Below are positions 12,631 through 27,541 of a DNA stretch of 64,000 nucleotides, piece after piece (position 1 is the stretch's first letter; every line of letters starts with the position of its first letter). The notes under the pieces were generated by a model that was not told the DNA's origin, did no database searches, and saw nothing but the letters and a program-made list of their open reading frames with translations. The position numbers and the translations under genes were made by a program. Location: contig NC_066316.1 in NCBI RefSeq assembly GCF_022539315.1, positions 59,377,994 through 59,441,993 of the forward strand, given 5' to 3'. The stretch is from Serinus canaria (Eukaryota > Chordata > Aves > Passeriformes > Fringillidae).

Positions 12631-15468
12631 CAACAAAACCCACTTTTCCTCACCATGAGAAGTCTAGAAGAGTTGTCCTTACTGCTTTTACTTATCTTGT
12701 ACATATACATCATATACATGCTATATACTGGCTTGGTTTGCTCCTTTGCCCCTTAGGCCTGTGTCTATTACCAAACAACAAGATGGTTAACAGGTAATTA
12801 TTTTTTTCCCCCCCTCTGGTGCCACTGGGCCTATCAGGAGCTCATCATCAACACTAGCAGAGCTACTTCACTGGTGTCTGTGTGACACCAGTGTGAAACT
12901 CATTTTATATTGCCTAGAAATATCTTGAAAACAACTCAGCTGCTGCAATGCTGTCACCACTGATTCTCAAGCTGACCTGTTCAGTTTCTGGTACTTGTCT
13001 GTTACACACTGTCTGTACTCAGCTGGAAGCTTTTCTGGGCAGATAGCATCTCCTCCGTTTGCAGCTGTATGCCACCGAGGGAAATCAGTGAGATCCTGTT
13101 CAGCAGAAGTATGGTGCAGATATTTGTTAACAGCAAGGAAAGCCAAGAAACACAGGGCCAAGAAAATGTCAGAATCATACAGAGAATCTTGGCATGTGTC
13201 ACTATTTACCTTAACAATAGCTACACAGCATGCAATACTATGTAATTTACCATTTATTGGCTTGTGCTTTACCTCAACCAGTTTCTGAAACTTTGTGAGA
13301 ATACAGACAGAAATGTCTTCTTTCAAATGATTTGTGAGCTGTCAACAGCACTTAAAATGCTGATTTAACTTAATCCTTTCATACTTTCCAGCAGTCTAAC
13401 TTTTTTAAAAAGGATAGAAACTTAGCATTCCAAGTATGATGAAAGCCTATATATATATAAAATAAAGCTTTGGAAATCATGTTGGTAATTTCTTTAAGTA
13501 GAAACTCAAGGTTTTCTCCATGCTAGCATTGAGAGTATATACCTTTTTGTATATAAAAAGGAATTTTCTGGAATATTCGTTCTCTTATTAACAGCTGAAG
13601 TATTAAACACGTGCTTGAATTGAGTGGGTTTTAATCTGTCTTGAAGAGGTGTAAGAAATCAGATTTTTTTTAACATGTACAACATAACAAAAAATTATTT
13701 TGGTTTTGTTTGAAATGTTCATCTGAATGATGCATTGTTATATTTTATGCATACCTGGATATGTTAGAATGCACAGTGTTGGTGTCTAATAAAATTCACA
13801 TAAATAGAACCATTATTTATTATGCACATGTAAGTGAACAGGCTCTGAACTATACACAGAATACAGGAAGTAAAATACCTGTGAAGTGGAACTCTAATGC
13901 ATAGGATAGTGAGGGTTTTTTTTTTCACAAAAGGTGTTCCTTTCTTTATTATTAAAGTCCATGTAGCTTAAGGTTGGTCTGTGTCTGGGAGACTTTCTCT
14001 AGTTGGCATCCTTAAACAGCAGAACTATCTTGAAAGAAAGTTGGAAAGTAACATACAGCTTTTATGTCCAGCATATCAGAAGCACTTGATAAATAAAGTA
14101 CTAGTGGAATAGTTTTTTAAAGAAAAAATATACAGAAAATATAGTATTTTCTCAGATTACTGAATTGTTTGAAGCAGACACTTTTTCTTCCCTACATGTA
14201 AGGTTTCCTGATACTGAATCAAAAAACACAGTTCTTCTGTTTGAGCTTTCAAGACAAGGCAAGAAGGTGGGATGCTGGAACAGCCTGTAGAGTATTCCTT
14301 TGTTGGCATAAGGATTTTCTCTGCATTCGAAATGCCAGAAGTAGTGCCAGCAAAATAGAAGATGGCTTACAGGATTGCCATCTTTTCATCATTTATTTCT
14401 GGGAAGTTAACAAAAAGCAACATACTGTGTGACTTAACTTACTAATTTCATAAGAAACTTCTCATGCAATGCTGTTGTGAGCGTCAGTCCCCAGATAAAA
14501 TTCCACTGGGGACTTAGAGTAAGTTAGAAGCAAGTGAAGCAGGACTATCTTTGGGAAAAGTATTGTTGCTCTTCTGAATGAAAATACAAGTAATGGAGAA
14601 AGTATAATTGCTTCACAATTTTGAATGGTGCCACTGAAGTATTTTATATGTCATATAGTAATTATTTGTGATCGTTTCAGTTGTGGTGATCGTGAGTTCA
14701 GTTCTCATGCCATCCCATGCCATCCCAAATTTTTCTCACTATTGTTGGGGTGGAGAAAACTATGAAGCACTAGGAGAGATGAATATATGACTCATTTCAA
14801 AACATATATCCCTACCAAAATGGATCATTAAATGATCAATTATTCCTGTCACATACATCCATAAAGAAAAAGCAATATCTATGTAAGTAAATTCAGTCTT
14901 ATTATGTAAAATGTGTAAATAATTATCTACAACTGCTGCCAGTGCAGCTAAATATTATTGTTTCTAGACAAAATAGAAACTGGAACTGAGCAACAGCTTG
15001 CTTTGTTAAGAAAGCATGAGGGTCCTTTCTGTTGTGAGGGTCTTCCTGTGTGATGCAATTATGCAAGTCTCCCCAAAAAAATTAGTCCCATTTAGAATCT
15101 GGACAGAAGCTGGCTTTTATTTTGAAAGTCTGAGAAGGTGCACAAAACCTAAGCATCAGGTCTTCCTGGAAATGTACTGTCAAATATCACTCATCATTCC
15201 CAAGCTTTATGAAAAAGAGATTGCAGTTTGTTGTTCTGATAATTTTTATGCCTATTTCCAAGAGATGAATGATGAATAGTTCTATAACAAAGACAAACAA
15301 ATATGGCAATTAAAGTAGACTACTTAATGACACCACAAAATTAACATTTCCTATGAGGGTAATTATGAAAATGGTGTTTGTGTCCAATCCAACATTTTGG
15401 TTCCAACAAAACACAAGTCTCTAGTCTATGTTACTTAATATTTTAAGGACTTTACCCTGTGTAAAAGA

Positions 15469-15485
15469 TTTTTTTTTTTTTTTTT
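15469..15485. repeat. Poly(T), 17 bases
   Basis: Uninterrupted T run; another T-rich run lies at 15525-15543. Confidence 0.9.
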
Positions 15486-18400
15486 ATCACCAATCCCCTC
15501 AGCATCTGGTTTTAGCCACTACTGTTTTTTTTTTTCTTTTTTTAAATATGGTGAAGATTTAAGGAGGGACTGACAGTTTACAGCTTAAATCCTGAGGCAG
15601 ATTTTTGGGGAAGAAGGATTGCTCCGGTTTTGGTTTTTACATTTCAGTGGTGTTAGAAGCTAGAGTATGGACTCAGGGAGCAGTGTTGTCTGACTTAAAC
15701 TGAGGGAATAGAGTAAAACTAAAAGTAAATGCAGTAGAATTAAGGGAAATATCCAGTTTTTGTTGGCATGAATTCCTTTAAATTCAGTACCCAAAATATT
15801 TCCCTTAATGAAGTGTGGCTTGAGCCTCCTCAAGATGCAGATACCATAAAAAAAACATTTCAAGACATACTTAACTTTAAACATGAATAAACATGTTTAA
15901 AAAACTGAAAACCCCATGGGTTTGGGGAGGGTTCTGAGTGTTCTGCCAAACTGACTCAGTGATGACTTGGGGTCTTTGTGCTATAAAAATAATACGATTG
16001 GAGTCTTAATTCTTATTAGAGTTTTCCTAAAATATGAGTATGTGATACAAGTTACTGTTTTGTGGTTTTCAGAGTGTGGTTTAGCCCAGCAGTAAGGTCT
16101 TCAAATACTCTACTTGTCCTCCTCAGAAGGTGTTCTGAAACAGTGGAGAAATGTTCTAAGCCCTGAAGGAAAGAAGACAGAGTGACTTCATGCCTTTTTG
16201 ATTTGGGTCTGCATGAGAGCTATTTCTGCAGTCATATGCCCCATTAACATATGCATGATAATCTGTTGCAATAACTTAAATTTTTTCCTATCCCCTTAGA
16301 AAATATTTTGGGGGTTTTTTCTGGCATGGAATTTGTGCTTATAAATAGTGGATTATTAATACACACATACAAAAACTATTATAATTACTGCTTGAAAAAA
16401 ATACGTATTTCCCTCCTTCCTCAGAAATATTGCACTGCACAGGGATTTAAGTGTTCCCACAAGAATCAAGCAAGATCTACAGGAAGGTACATTGCTTTTA
16501 GAGGATTGTAAGCAATCAAACTGAAAGATATGTCCCAGCTACAAAAAATGAAAAAAAAAAAACCAGAAAGAAATCCTTGACATTTTTAGCCCAGTTTAAA
16601 AGAGCATTCTGCTGTCTGTCATTTATGTAGACATGAGTTAGAAACCTGTAAACAACATTTTTATTTATGAACCAGTAACCCAGAGTACAGCAGATTCTCA
16701 GCATAGTTTATGTCAGGAAATTGTCTTAGAAGAGACTGTGGAGGTAGCAACCATGTTAAAATGTAAAAGCAAAAATTGGGGGATAGGGAAAACCTCTGTG
16801 CAAAGATACCATTGAAGGCTTTTATTTATGTTTTTAATGTTCTGTGTACTGCTTAAAGGATTCTAAATGACTGTAAGGGATGATTTAGATATGAAAATGT
16901 AATCTGCTGCCTATTTCCAGTAAATTATTGACATAAAATGCTTAAGAGAACAAGAAAATTACAGTGGAGCCATTCATTATTGTGTTAAATTTCCATTATT
17001 AATAATTCTATGACAATCATATCAATCTATCATTCAGTCTGTTTTATCACAATACTGTCTCAAATCTCATTTATGAATGGGTTATAACTGAATGGTTATT
17101 TGCAAAAATGAGATCTGTTTAAATGGTAATTAACACAGGAGCTTGAGAAAGGATAGCCTGTTATTCATTATTTCCATACATCTCCCAGGATTTATTACAT
17201 AAAAATCCTAAGTACAGCACTATTTTCTTCAGAGAAATAGTGATGCCTTCCCTGAAAAGAAGATGGGAAGGGATCATGTCAAAACATTAGCCTGATAACA
17301 GAAGAACTTCATTTTAAGATGATTTTAAGATATTTTTAAGCAATTTTCCAACTGTATTTAAATTAAAGGAGATACTCTGGAACAAAAAGCTCTACTTGAC
17401 TACCTGAACATACTGCTAATTGTTTCAGCACATCTGCTGATGAGCACATAGCAGGCTGGCTGGAGCCTCTGTTAATGAAGTTTTCCAAAATAACAATTCA
17501 TTCTTTGTGTTGAAATTAAGCACATGAAATTTTGTCAGTCTAGTTTGTTTATTTTACTGTCTCTTCTGAAAATATCTTTTACTTCGCAGCTTGACCAAAG
17601 CTGGATAATGTCTTCCTCAGGAGAGCAGTTCTGGTACAGTTATTTATACATAAGCAGACAGTTTGTCATGTACCCATCTGCTCTCAAAATGTCATTGACT
17701 TTAATGTGAAATTAGTGACCTGGATATGGCAGAGGAAGGTACTGCCTAATTCTTACTACCATTTTATCCTTTAATGAAAGGCATCATGTAGATGACAGGA
17801 TAATGCTGTTAACCTTGGTCTCTCAGTTATATTTCAATGTGAATATTTACCTTTTTTTGTATTTTAAGTAAATTTCCCTCTAAGTTTCCAATTGTCACAG
17901 TACTCCTGTTCTCACCAGAGCTATTAGATAGCAGGTCTGTGCACTGACTGAAACATAAGAGCTTCCATTTTTCATTTAGTCATCAACTCTGTTTCAACTC
18001 TACTGTTTATTTACCATGGGACCTGAAGCATCTTAATATTCCTGCAGAGGAAATCTTAAATCCATATCTTTAGGGGGAAAAAATAGTTCTGATTTATAAT
18101 ACATTTAAAAGTTTTTTTTTTATTTGAGCTTTGCCACTAACCAGTTTAATTCAGCTAAAATCCTGTGATTTATCTGTGATGCTGATGCCTTTAAAAGCGC
18201 CCGACGAGCTGAGATTAATGCCAGGCTTGCTGACCAGGCAGGTCTCATATTTTTTCCTACTATAGTGCTTTTCCCTCTGGAGTCAGGGATTGTCATGGAT
18301 GGAAGAACATGACAGAGTATGATTTCATGAGCATGCTTTCATGTTTATTGCCAAAGCCTTTGTTTCCCTACCCTAGCATGTGCGGACTCATGACAGAGGA

Positions 18401-18527
18401 AAGGTTCAAGAGAGCTGGCCCAGGACCATGTGGAGCAATGAACTTTCATCATCAAAGTGTGGGAGTTGTTAGTCCAAGCGTAAGTTCTTCACACATATCA
18501 GTAATTAGAGGAGTTTGGCTTGAAAAT

Positions 18528-18573
18528 TAGCTTTCTGGAATAAAAAAAAAATAGCTTTCTGGAATAAAAAAAA
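18528..18573. repeat. Two-copy tandem duplication, 24-base unit
   Basis: TAGCTTTCTGGAATA followed by an A run occurs twice in a row, at 18528 and 18552. The copies differ only in A-run length, so the duplication is young. Confidence 0.95.
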
Positions 18574-19236
18574 TTAATTTCCCAGGCAACAGAAGTTTGA
18601 TGTGCCATGACCCTCAGCCTTATTCTCTAACACCTGTGCCATTCTGATTTAACCCTGCTTTTATAGCAACTTTCTGACCAAAAAAAAAGTAGAGAAAATG
18701 TAATAACTATTCTTTACAGGTGGCTTTTTCAGGTCATGATGAGTCAAAAGGGGAAGTTAGAAATACTGACAAAGTACCTCCCTTTGGTCTTGTGATAATG
18801 CCTATGAAGTCTACAGTTATGTGAATTCTGGAAATAGGAAAGCTTGCAGTGAAAAATATTTAGAAATACTTTTAAAGCACTGGACTCCATTCAAATGGCT
18901 CTAGTTTGTTGACCTGTGGAGAAATCTGGAATCATATTCCCATAACATGAAAGTTGTCAGGAATCCAGTCTCAGGTCACATGTGCATAAAGAGGCTGGAG
19001 TGAGGCAAGGTAGGGGATAAATTTAAACTTCATTTGCTGTTTTGCATAGTCTCCACGTAGATAATTCATGTGAATTTAGGTCCTCTACAGCATTCAACTT
19101 AGTCCTCTTCTAAAGGAAGGAGATTCTAACTTCAATGGAGTGTGTCAACATTCAGAGCTACTGCAAAATATCTATTGATTGCAGTGCCCCTTACTGATTC
19201 TATCACTTCTTGACAGTGTGCCATTTATTGATCTCA

Positions 19237-19470
19237 GTGGTGCTCAGTGACAGGACAGGGAGCAATGGGCACAAAGTGCAACCCAGTAGACATCAGGAAA
19301 CACTGTTTTACTGTGAGTACTGGCACAGGTTGCCCAGGGAGGTTGTGGAGTCTCCATCCTTGCAGGAGCTCAAAAGCCATTGACTTGGGCAAATGGCATC
19401 AGGTAGCCCTGCTTGAGCAAGGAGCAATGATCTCTGGAGATCACTTCAAACCTCAACTACTCTGTGAGTC
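19237..19470 (+). mobile_element. CR1 LINE fragment, 3' end
   Basis: The stretch contains agtgacaggacagggagcaa, tgggcacaaagtgcaaccca, ttgcccagggaggttgtgga, gtctccatccttgcaggagc and gccctgcttgagcaaggagc, in the order of the CR1 3' region on the plus strand. It is diverged and 5'-truncated. Confidence 0.85.
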
Positions 19471-19649
19471 TACAGATATGACTTTTAGAAAATTTAAGTT
19501 TATTCATTCCAGGCAGATTTATCAGATGAAGGAGGATATAATTGAATTTTGTCCACATTACATAATAAGTCTGATGTTTTTCTGGTCTTAGATATTAACA
19601 CCTTTCATCTCAAGTTAGCAAGCCAGGGTTTATCCTTTGCAATAACTAC

Positions 19650-19687
19650 AAAAAAAAAAAAAAAAACAAAACAAAACAAAAAAAAAA
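19650..19687. repeat. A-rich simple repeat
   Basis: A run of about 17 adenines passes into CAAAA units and another A run. It lies about 180 bases after a CR1 fragment, but CR1 tails are not poly(A), so it is independent of that element. Confidence 0.9.
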
Positions 19688-22600
19688 CCCAGTGATGGTA
19701 AATTGAATTTAATCTTGATCTGTTCTCGAACACACATTTTTATCCCAATTGAAGTTAATTGCATTTGCTCAGCATGGATCCACCATGTTCCCTAAGTGAA
19801 ATTTATCAATATATACTGCAATTACAACAATACAGCTGCAGCCACCTTATTAGTACACCCATTTGCCTTTCCATTGGGTTGTAAACTCAAATATCATACT
19901 CCTGTTATCTCTGCCCTTATTGTTTTCTCAGGTTATTTCAAAACCCAAACACCACTTTCACTACAGTGTGGTACGGCTACCACTGTGTGGTAGCCAGGCT
20001 TATTGAAATACTGATTATTGCCTTCCACACCACTGATAATTTTGCAGAAACTTCTTCAGAAAAATTCTGCATTCCTTTAAATATACCTTTCCAAGATTTA
20101 AATACAGCACACAATCCCAACAGCTTTGCATATAACAACAGAGAACCTTACCCATGATCACGGACCTTTATTTATGCAGGCAATTCCCTTGACTTCAGAA
20201 ATATTACTGGAATTGGGTCATGTTGCCAGGATCCCAATGCTGTGTGTGAAGTAAAAATCAAATATTAACATGTGTTTATATGGTTAAATGGCTCATTGAT
20301 TTTCTACCTTGTTCATTGTTTTCTAAAGATACACCTGATGGTTTCCTCATCTAAATGTCTAAATTCATTACTCTGTTTTTCCAAATCTTCAGGACTTTTA
20401 AATTACAGACTGATTCAAATCAAGCCCGCAATACTTTACCTGTAATTAAATATCTTGTAAAATCAAATCGCACTTCAAATATTCTTGTTCAGTGATTGCT
20501 TTTCATTGGTGTCTAAATAATGTAAGTAATTCAAACAAGGATGTTTCTGTCATTCACATATTGAATTTGACTGCTTTCCAATGAAATTCAAAGTTTCATG
20601 CATTTAACAATAAAACAGCATAATACATTTTCCAGCTTTCAATACTTGGAAGCAGATTGCTCCTGATTTCCAGTTTGTATTTTAAACCTCAGTGATTGTA
20701 CATGGAATTATTTGAAAAACCTTAAGCTTATAGGCCAAAAAGAGAAGGCAAAGAAGGAAATAATATTATTTGTGGCTGTTTTCCAGTGGTAATTGATGAT
20801 GTATATTTCAAATAACAAGACTATAAATGGGCAAAGGCAACAGGAAAATTAAGAGCACAAAAATAAGTTTATTGTTTCCTAGCAGATGTTTACTGAAAGA
20901 AAAAAAATCTGCTTTTCTTCAAATGGATGACATTTTTTAGAGCTACATATTCAGAACCTGAGGGCAGGTGTGAATGTGTTTAATGTTGCTTAATCCAAAT
21001 TGTTTATACAGCTTTAGAGCTGTTCCTTTTGCAAGCCTTTTGCAAGGTGGGGTTTATCTGCTTTCCCAACAGCTGATAGAGGAATCATACTTCCTTGCCT
21101 CTCCCTTCTCCAAGGCCAAAGATCCAGCCAATGGCTTGTGAAATGAAGAAGGCAAGACTGTGTCTACATCCTGATGACTTCGAAGAAACTCAAAGAAACT
21201 GGAGGAACTTCATGCTTTGTGCAGCAGCAGCAGCAAGATTTTCATGCTCTTCAGTGAGATTATCATCAAGGTTTGAAATTTTTACAGCTGGTCCTCTAGC
21301 TCATACTCAGAAAAAGAAAGGTTGAAGATAGTATCGAATTTCCTCAAGAAAATTGATTTGGATGGATAAAAAGAGGTTTATATTTTACACACCAATATGT
21401 ACAGTTTCTAAAAATAGATAAATATATTTAGGTGTTTTATTTTATCTTTGTTCTACTGGTCCTCAGAAATAATTATTTTTGTTAGTTGGCAGTGTTATGC
21501 TTAATTCGAATTAAAATTACAGAGTTTTTCTAAATGCAGTTTTTTTTTTTTCTGTTATTCCTTCTCTCTAAAATATATGCAAGCACTATAAAAATGCAAA
21601 ATCTGTTCCATTTAATCATGAACAGCAACATCTCCCGTGTATCTCCAACATATTATCTGTAATTTCAGAGATGTAGGTCTTCTTCTTGCCATTCTAAAAG
21701 CATGCTTCAGTCCAGATTGACCACAACTGTAATTCCATCGGGGATGATGCTGGGATTCTAAACCACAAATGCACAGCTCAAGTGGTTTGTGGATGGCAAC
21801 CAATCCTTTTGATAAAATACCAGAAATGGGATTTAGCTCAGGACTGTGTCACTATCTGTCATCCAGCAGACTTGACTCTTCCCTAGGAGAAAGTAAATTG
21901 TCAAAGGCACAAGAAACAGCCTCAAACTACACTGCAAAGGTACTTTGGAGAAGCTGGTAAGAAAAGATCCTTGATTTAGCAGGGCAAGGGTTAGTCCTAA
22001 AGGTTGGGATAAACAGTAACCAGTCTCACAGTCATTAATGAGGAGAAATTAGACAAAGAAAAGGTTTCCTGACTAAGTACTGCATGGCTGGCTTGACCAT
22101 GAGCTCACAGCAGCAGCAGCACCACTGTCATAGTCAAGCATAAGTGGCTGAGAGCGCATTGCAGAACTGAGATGATTGGATAATTATGGTGATCTGTGTC
22201 AGAAAGGAGCTTCCTTACAGAATATTTTAGTAAATCGTCATTATCCATTCTGATTTTATGAACGTTGACTGTAAGGTGTGTACAGAGGTGGGAAGGATCA
22301 ATTGGTTCATCTGAATCCTTGAAGCTGAGAAGACTGAATTCTTTCAGTCCGATTAAAAATGTATTTTGACATAATTTTTCCCTGCTGAGAATGTTTTAAG
22401 CCATTTTTTTCCTCTAAAAAGAAGGTAAAAAGCTGTCATTTACAATCTAACCATGAAATCAGAGAGAATCTTGCAAACTGGTAAGATCCATTTTCAGTCT
22501 CATATGAAACCAGGAGACTTTGGCTTTTGAGTCCACAGCATCATTTTAGCTTGGAAAACGGTCAGACACAGGGGCAATCTTCTTTCTCTGTTTACTTTAT

Positions 22601-24125
22601 TCTCCTATTTGGCACCACACTGCCCTATACCAATTGGTTCTGGAGAGTACAGGCAGTGCTTATACCATGGTTATACCTGTGCAATTTTTTACTAAATTTG
22701 TCCCTTGCTTAGGACCAACTCAAATTACTAATATCTTTTAACAGCTGCATATTATATTTTTTTCTTATTTGCATTTTGAAGCTGGAATTAATAATTAATC
22801 TGCTGTAGACTTGACTAAAAGCTGTGGTTGAACTCTTTTTTAGGAATCCCTTTTTTTTTTCCTGTTTTATTCTAGATTTTTACCACACCATACTATATGC
22901 ACATCATTTATCAGATACACAGCATAACCTTAAATTAGTACATGTTCTGAAATAATGACTTATTATAACAAGTTCATTTATTAATATTGGCTTCCCAGTA
23001 GGCTATTTTTCTGTCTGTTTTTATATCCAGCTTGGCCAAAATGCATCTAAAACACACACGGATTATGAAAGATTTTTCAGAAGATTGCTAGCTGTGCTGC
23101 CACCTAGTGAATCTGTACCATCTCTGACAATATTTTTGTTCATTAAGAGATTTAGCTCCTTTGTCTTGAAGGCAAAATATTTTTTAAAGAATGTTTTCAA
23201 TAAAATAACAGGCTAGAAATGAATAAAATGCAAAGTTTTGTTTAAAATTTGGCTTTACTATAGTTAATCATTAAATACTTTTTTCCTGTAGGATTGTCCT
23301 ACAGAAATGAAAAAAAATCATAATAAAAAAAATCATAAACAATATCATAATCAAATCACCACTGTACATGTAAGTATCTGTTTCTAATCTTTGTGTTCTC
23401 TCTAATGGCTAAAACATCACCATTTTACCAGCTATCCTGGGTTTGTTCCTTCTCAAATAAAATCAAGGCACTTGCCATTTTCCTTAATCTGTAATTTCCT
23501 TTATGTAGCTGCAAGACTGAATCCATATGTTTGCCAAACTGTTTATTTAAAAATCACCTGCCCAAAAAGCATATCACTCCCTGTTTGCAAATACTCTTTT
23601 AAGGACGAAAGACTGCTTAGATTTCATAGAAGAAAATCACAAACTCAGTGGGCTTGATTTTTTTTTTGTCTGTTGTGCATCTTACTGCAGGAAAATGTTG
23701 AGTAAAAGATTATGTTTGGAAAACAACAAGAGATGATCCACAATTAAATCAATTCTTGCTAACAGTAGTTAACATTCTGTAAGAACAACCATGACATAAA
23801 CTTTGTTATCTAGCATTTAGAGTCCTTTCATATAAATGAGTGATTATATAATGTTTGTGAAATCTTAATGCTCTATTCAAAATATGTCCTGAAAATCCTC
23901 ATTCTATACACTTATTATCCCTGTGATATATAAAAACAAGCCTAGAATAATAAAGATGGCTGATCATAGCACTGTATAATATTTCTTTCAGGGTAAATTT
24001 TTTTGTTTGCAGCCCTGCAATTAGAGTTGCCTCTTGTTTGTTCTTTGTCTCCATAAAATTTTGTTCTACTTTCTCAAAGGGGAGTCTGCTCTGTCTGCTG
24101 AAGCTGGAGGTGATGTGTCCTTAGT

Positions 24126-24155
24126 CTCACATCAGGCTGTTCTGCCTGATGTGAG
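24126..24155. repeat. Perfect 12-bp fold-back
   Basis: CTCACATCAGGC (24126-24137) and GCCTGATGTGAG (24144-24155) enclose TGTTCT. Confidence 0.9.
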
Positions 24156-27100
24156 GGTAGTCCCACCACCCTCAGGTTAAAGATGGTCTAAGTCCAAGTA
24201 ATCTCTTTCCTAGATGAGTCATTGTGCACTGTCAGTTTGTGGTTTTCATTCAGTAAAGATCAAACAGAATAATTAAGGAATAGGCTGAGCAGATTTAGAA
24301 TGCTGGGAGTTTTAACATTTTAGAATGCTAGGAGGTCGATCCAAATTTTGATATCATCAATTCCTTTCATAATCCTTTACTGTATGGATGATTTAAGTAT
24401 ATATAATACTTCTGTAGCTCCCCAGAGCTTTAAGTTTCATTAAAGGGTGCATCAGTACAGACACATCTGTGGCTCACAATAAAACCATTTATCATCTATA
24501 ATTATTTTAAGGCTCATTTCAAACATGTCTACAGTAAGTTAGCATTTAGGAACCAGAGAGCGTAAGCCAGCATTAACAGTCTGAATCTTGAGTAAAATTG
24601 AAGTTCATGTGAAATTTAGATTGAGAGGAGCTGAACCCATGCTTTTCAACCCTTGTGTTTTATTTCCCAAGTAAGTTATGTTCATGCTAATGTATGTGCT
24701 TCTATACAACCAGAGAAATTTGTTTAGTCTTAGGGCTGCAGTGTATGGATCCTAATGGGTCCAACTCTGAGTGCTTAACACTTTCTCTAGGAACAGATTT
24801 TAGTGAAGCAGACTATTTTAAGTGATGAAGTTTCTGGAATATTTGGCTGGCAGCAGTTATAGCAGGAATCAACCTAAATGGTCAGCCTTGCTTCGGGTTG
24901 ATCTTTGCAGTTGTGCAGCTCAGTGAAAAGCGTCCTCAGCTGCAAGAGCACATGTTCCCAGTGTCCAAACCCAGCAGCCTGACAGCAGCAAGGCTGCTAC
25001 AGCTCCACGTCCCCAGGGCTGACCAGTAGCACATGCCTGCAGTAGTGACAGGAGTACATGTGACCCAGCAGTGAGCACACACATACATAACTCAGATAGA
25101 CAGACACACTGCCAGCCACGCAGAGCAGCACAGAATCCTGTTCCCCTCTCTGGGTCATCTCTAAGTAGCTCTCCTAGTGGGAAATGTGTATGTAGATATG
25201 CAGTGGGAATCCCTAAGGGTGCTGGACTTAAACACATTCCACCTGGTACACAGCCTGGGATTCTCAGTCTTCCCAGCTGCTGGAACCTGGGATCCCCTTA
25301 AACAAACACCTCCACAGCCTGCAGCACACACCCCATCACATACACACACACAGAGTTATTTTTCATCTTATCCTCATTAAAAAGTGGCTGTGGTATTAAG
25401 AATTATTGAAGAAAGCTCTTGTGAGCAAAGGCTGCTCTTTTCTATTCAAGATAGCTAAAAACAGAAATAGGAGAATGAAGAATTCCTATGTAGTTTGTCA
25501 AACACTTGGGAACCTTTAATACATAATGCTCTTCTAGTTTTAGCTCTTCTAGACCTGCCACTTTCCAATAGGCAATTATCTGCTTTTATTTTTGGTAAAT
25601 CAGTACAGAATGCAGGATGTAATAGTAAATGCAAGATTATGTGACATCCTGTGAGCCAAAGACATGGTTTATAATAATTTCATACACTATGACATTCACT
25701 TTAGAGAGAGAGAGACTTTATAACTACTTTTTTTTTTGCTTTTTAAAAGCTACTAATTAGCAGCAGCAGCCAAACAAGGTATGGAACATTCACCAATATC
25801 TCAGCTATTATTTACTTCATAATGCATCCACAGTAATGTTATTAACAGTAATGTCTTGCACAGGTATTATCCCTGAGTGGCAGTTCTGCAGGTGCTTATC
25901 TCCAAGGATAGTGTGCACTTGGCCACATTACTACTGTTTCCCTGAAATACAACATTTTATATATTTATTTTGTTCTAACAGTATCCAGCCACACTGCTGC
26001 ATACAGCTGGTGTCATTTCTAGCCTTCCAAAAATAGGATCAAGAGCACTTCAGAATCAACAACAACATTTGGGCAACATTTGGCAGGAGCAGGTGATTCT
26101 TGTGTCTGTGGGATGTCTGAGTCTTTCTTGGGTGAGATGTTTGGATTGGCAGTGGTAAATTTTCAGTGAGGATTGGGTGTAGATTCTTGTGCAGTACAGT
26201 GATGTGCTTGTCACCCTGAAGCTTCCAGTCCTATAATTACCAAATGGTTGAATTTGGGTGATATTTCTGCAGATTCCTCTAAAGAAATGGAGAGATAGGA
26301 TGGCAAATCATGTGACCACAGAACCAGTCAGACCTCACAGAGTCAGTTCTACACTGAAAATGCACAGAGGACACTGAAGGTCAGGCAAACTGAGGCAGAA
26401 GGAAGGCTACTGCTTTGCAAGTGAATCCAAGCCATATTACTACTAATTCTGCCAGGGTGCCTAAAAGCTGCCTTTGCCAGCACTGCCTGATAATGGTACT
26501 GGTAATGCCCGATGCTACTAATCTGAGGGGAAAAGATGGAGAAGGTCTTTGTGCCATACTGCTCAGGGAGGTGTTATTGCAAGTTTTCTCCTGATTACAC
26601 TTGAGAAATGGAAAGATATGGCAGAAATCAGTGTTGGTGCAGCAGCTCAGAATGTGGCGTTATCTAAGTGAAAATTCTGGGTAGGAGGATCTGTGGTTAC
26701 CAAAACTGACATGAGTAAGAGATGTTCAGTGCTAAGTCAGATGAAGCACCATAAGGCAGGGGAGCAGTTTCAGAGGAAAAGGATGGGGGAGCATTATATG
26801 CTTTCCAGCATGTTCTCAGACTATTCACACTTTCCACAACATCACATTTCTTCATTCCTTATCTGCAGACTTTTCTGTCCAGTCTCCTTGAACATTGCAG
26901 ACTGCCAGCAGCATGGTCCTGATGATCCTCTCCTCAAACTTGAAAATGGACAGGTTCTTCTGTGGTATGCAATCTTTTAGTAGCTCACTAAATATTCCTC
27001 TTTCTACACTCTGCACCTGTTGTTTGCCAGATGCTGAATGCCCAATAAGAGCTGTTATCATCACAAAAGACAGGCAGGAAGGTGGGAGGGAGAAGCATTT

Positions 27101-27527
27101 GGCAGCCACAGTTTTATACCTTTTGTGAGAAGAGACATTGCTGATGAACAAATGCCTATTTCAAAAGTTCTAAATGGAGCACAGCAAGGTAGGTACTGAC
27201 ATCATTCACTAAAATGCTCCCATTTTGCATTCTTCATGTTTGAAAGGTCAGAACTACCAATTCTGAAATGAAAAACATAGTGATTCTGATGCTGGAACTA
27301 CAACAGAGTGCTTGCATGTGCAAAAGTTGCATTTTGTACCCCCTGCAGACATGCACAACATCTACATCGACAGGAACAGAGTTACACCAACTTTTGAAAT
27401 TAGAAGGTGTGGCGACCTAAGCCTGTCAGGGCCTTTTCAGGGCCTTGTTATTTGTTCATGCTTAGGCATTCAGTGAGCAGAACACCAGCTGGAATGGGTG
27501 GGTTTTGTATGAGAGACTCCCCCCCAC

Positions 27528-27541
27528 CACACACACACACA
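27528..27541. repeat. (CA)n microsatellite
   Basis: About seven CA units after a C run. Confidence 0.9.
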
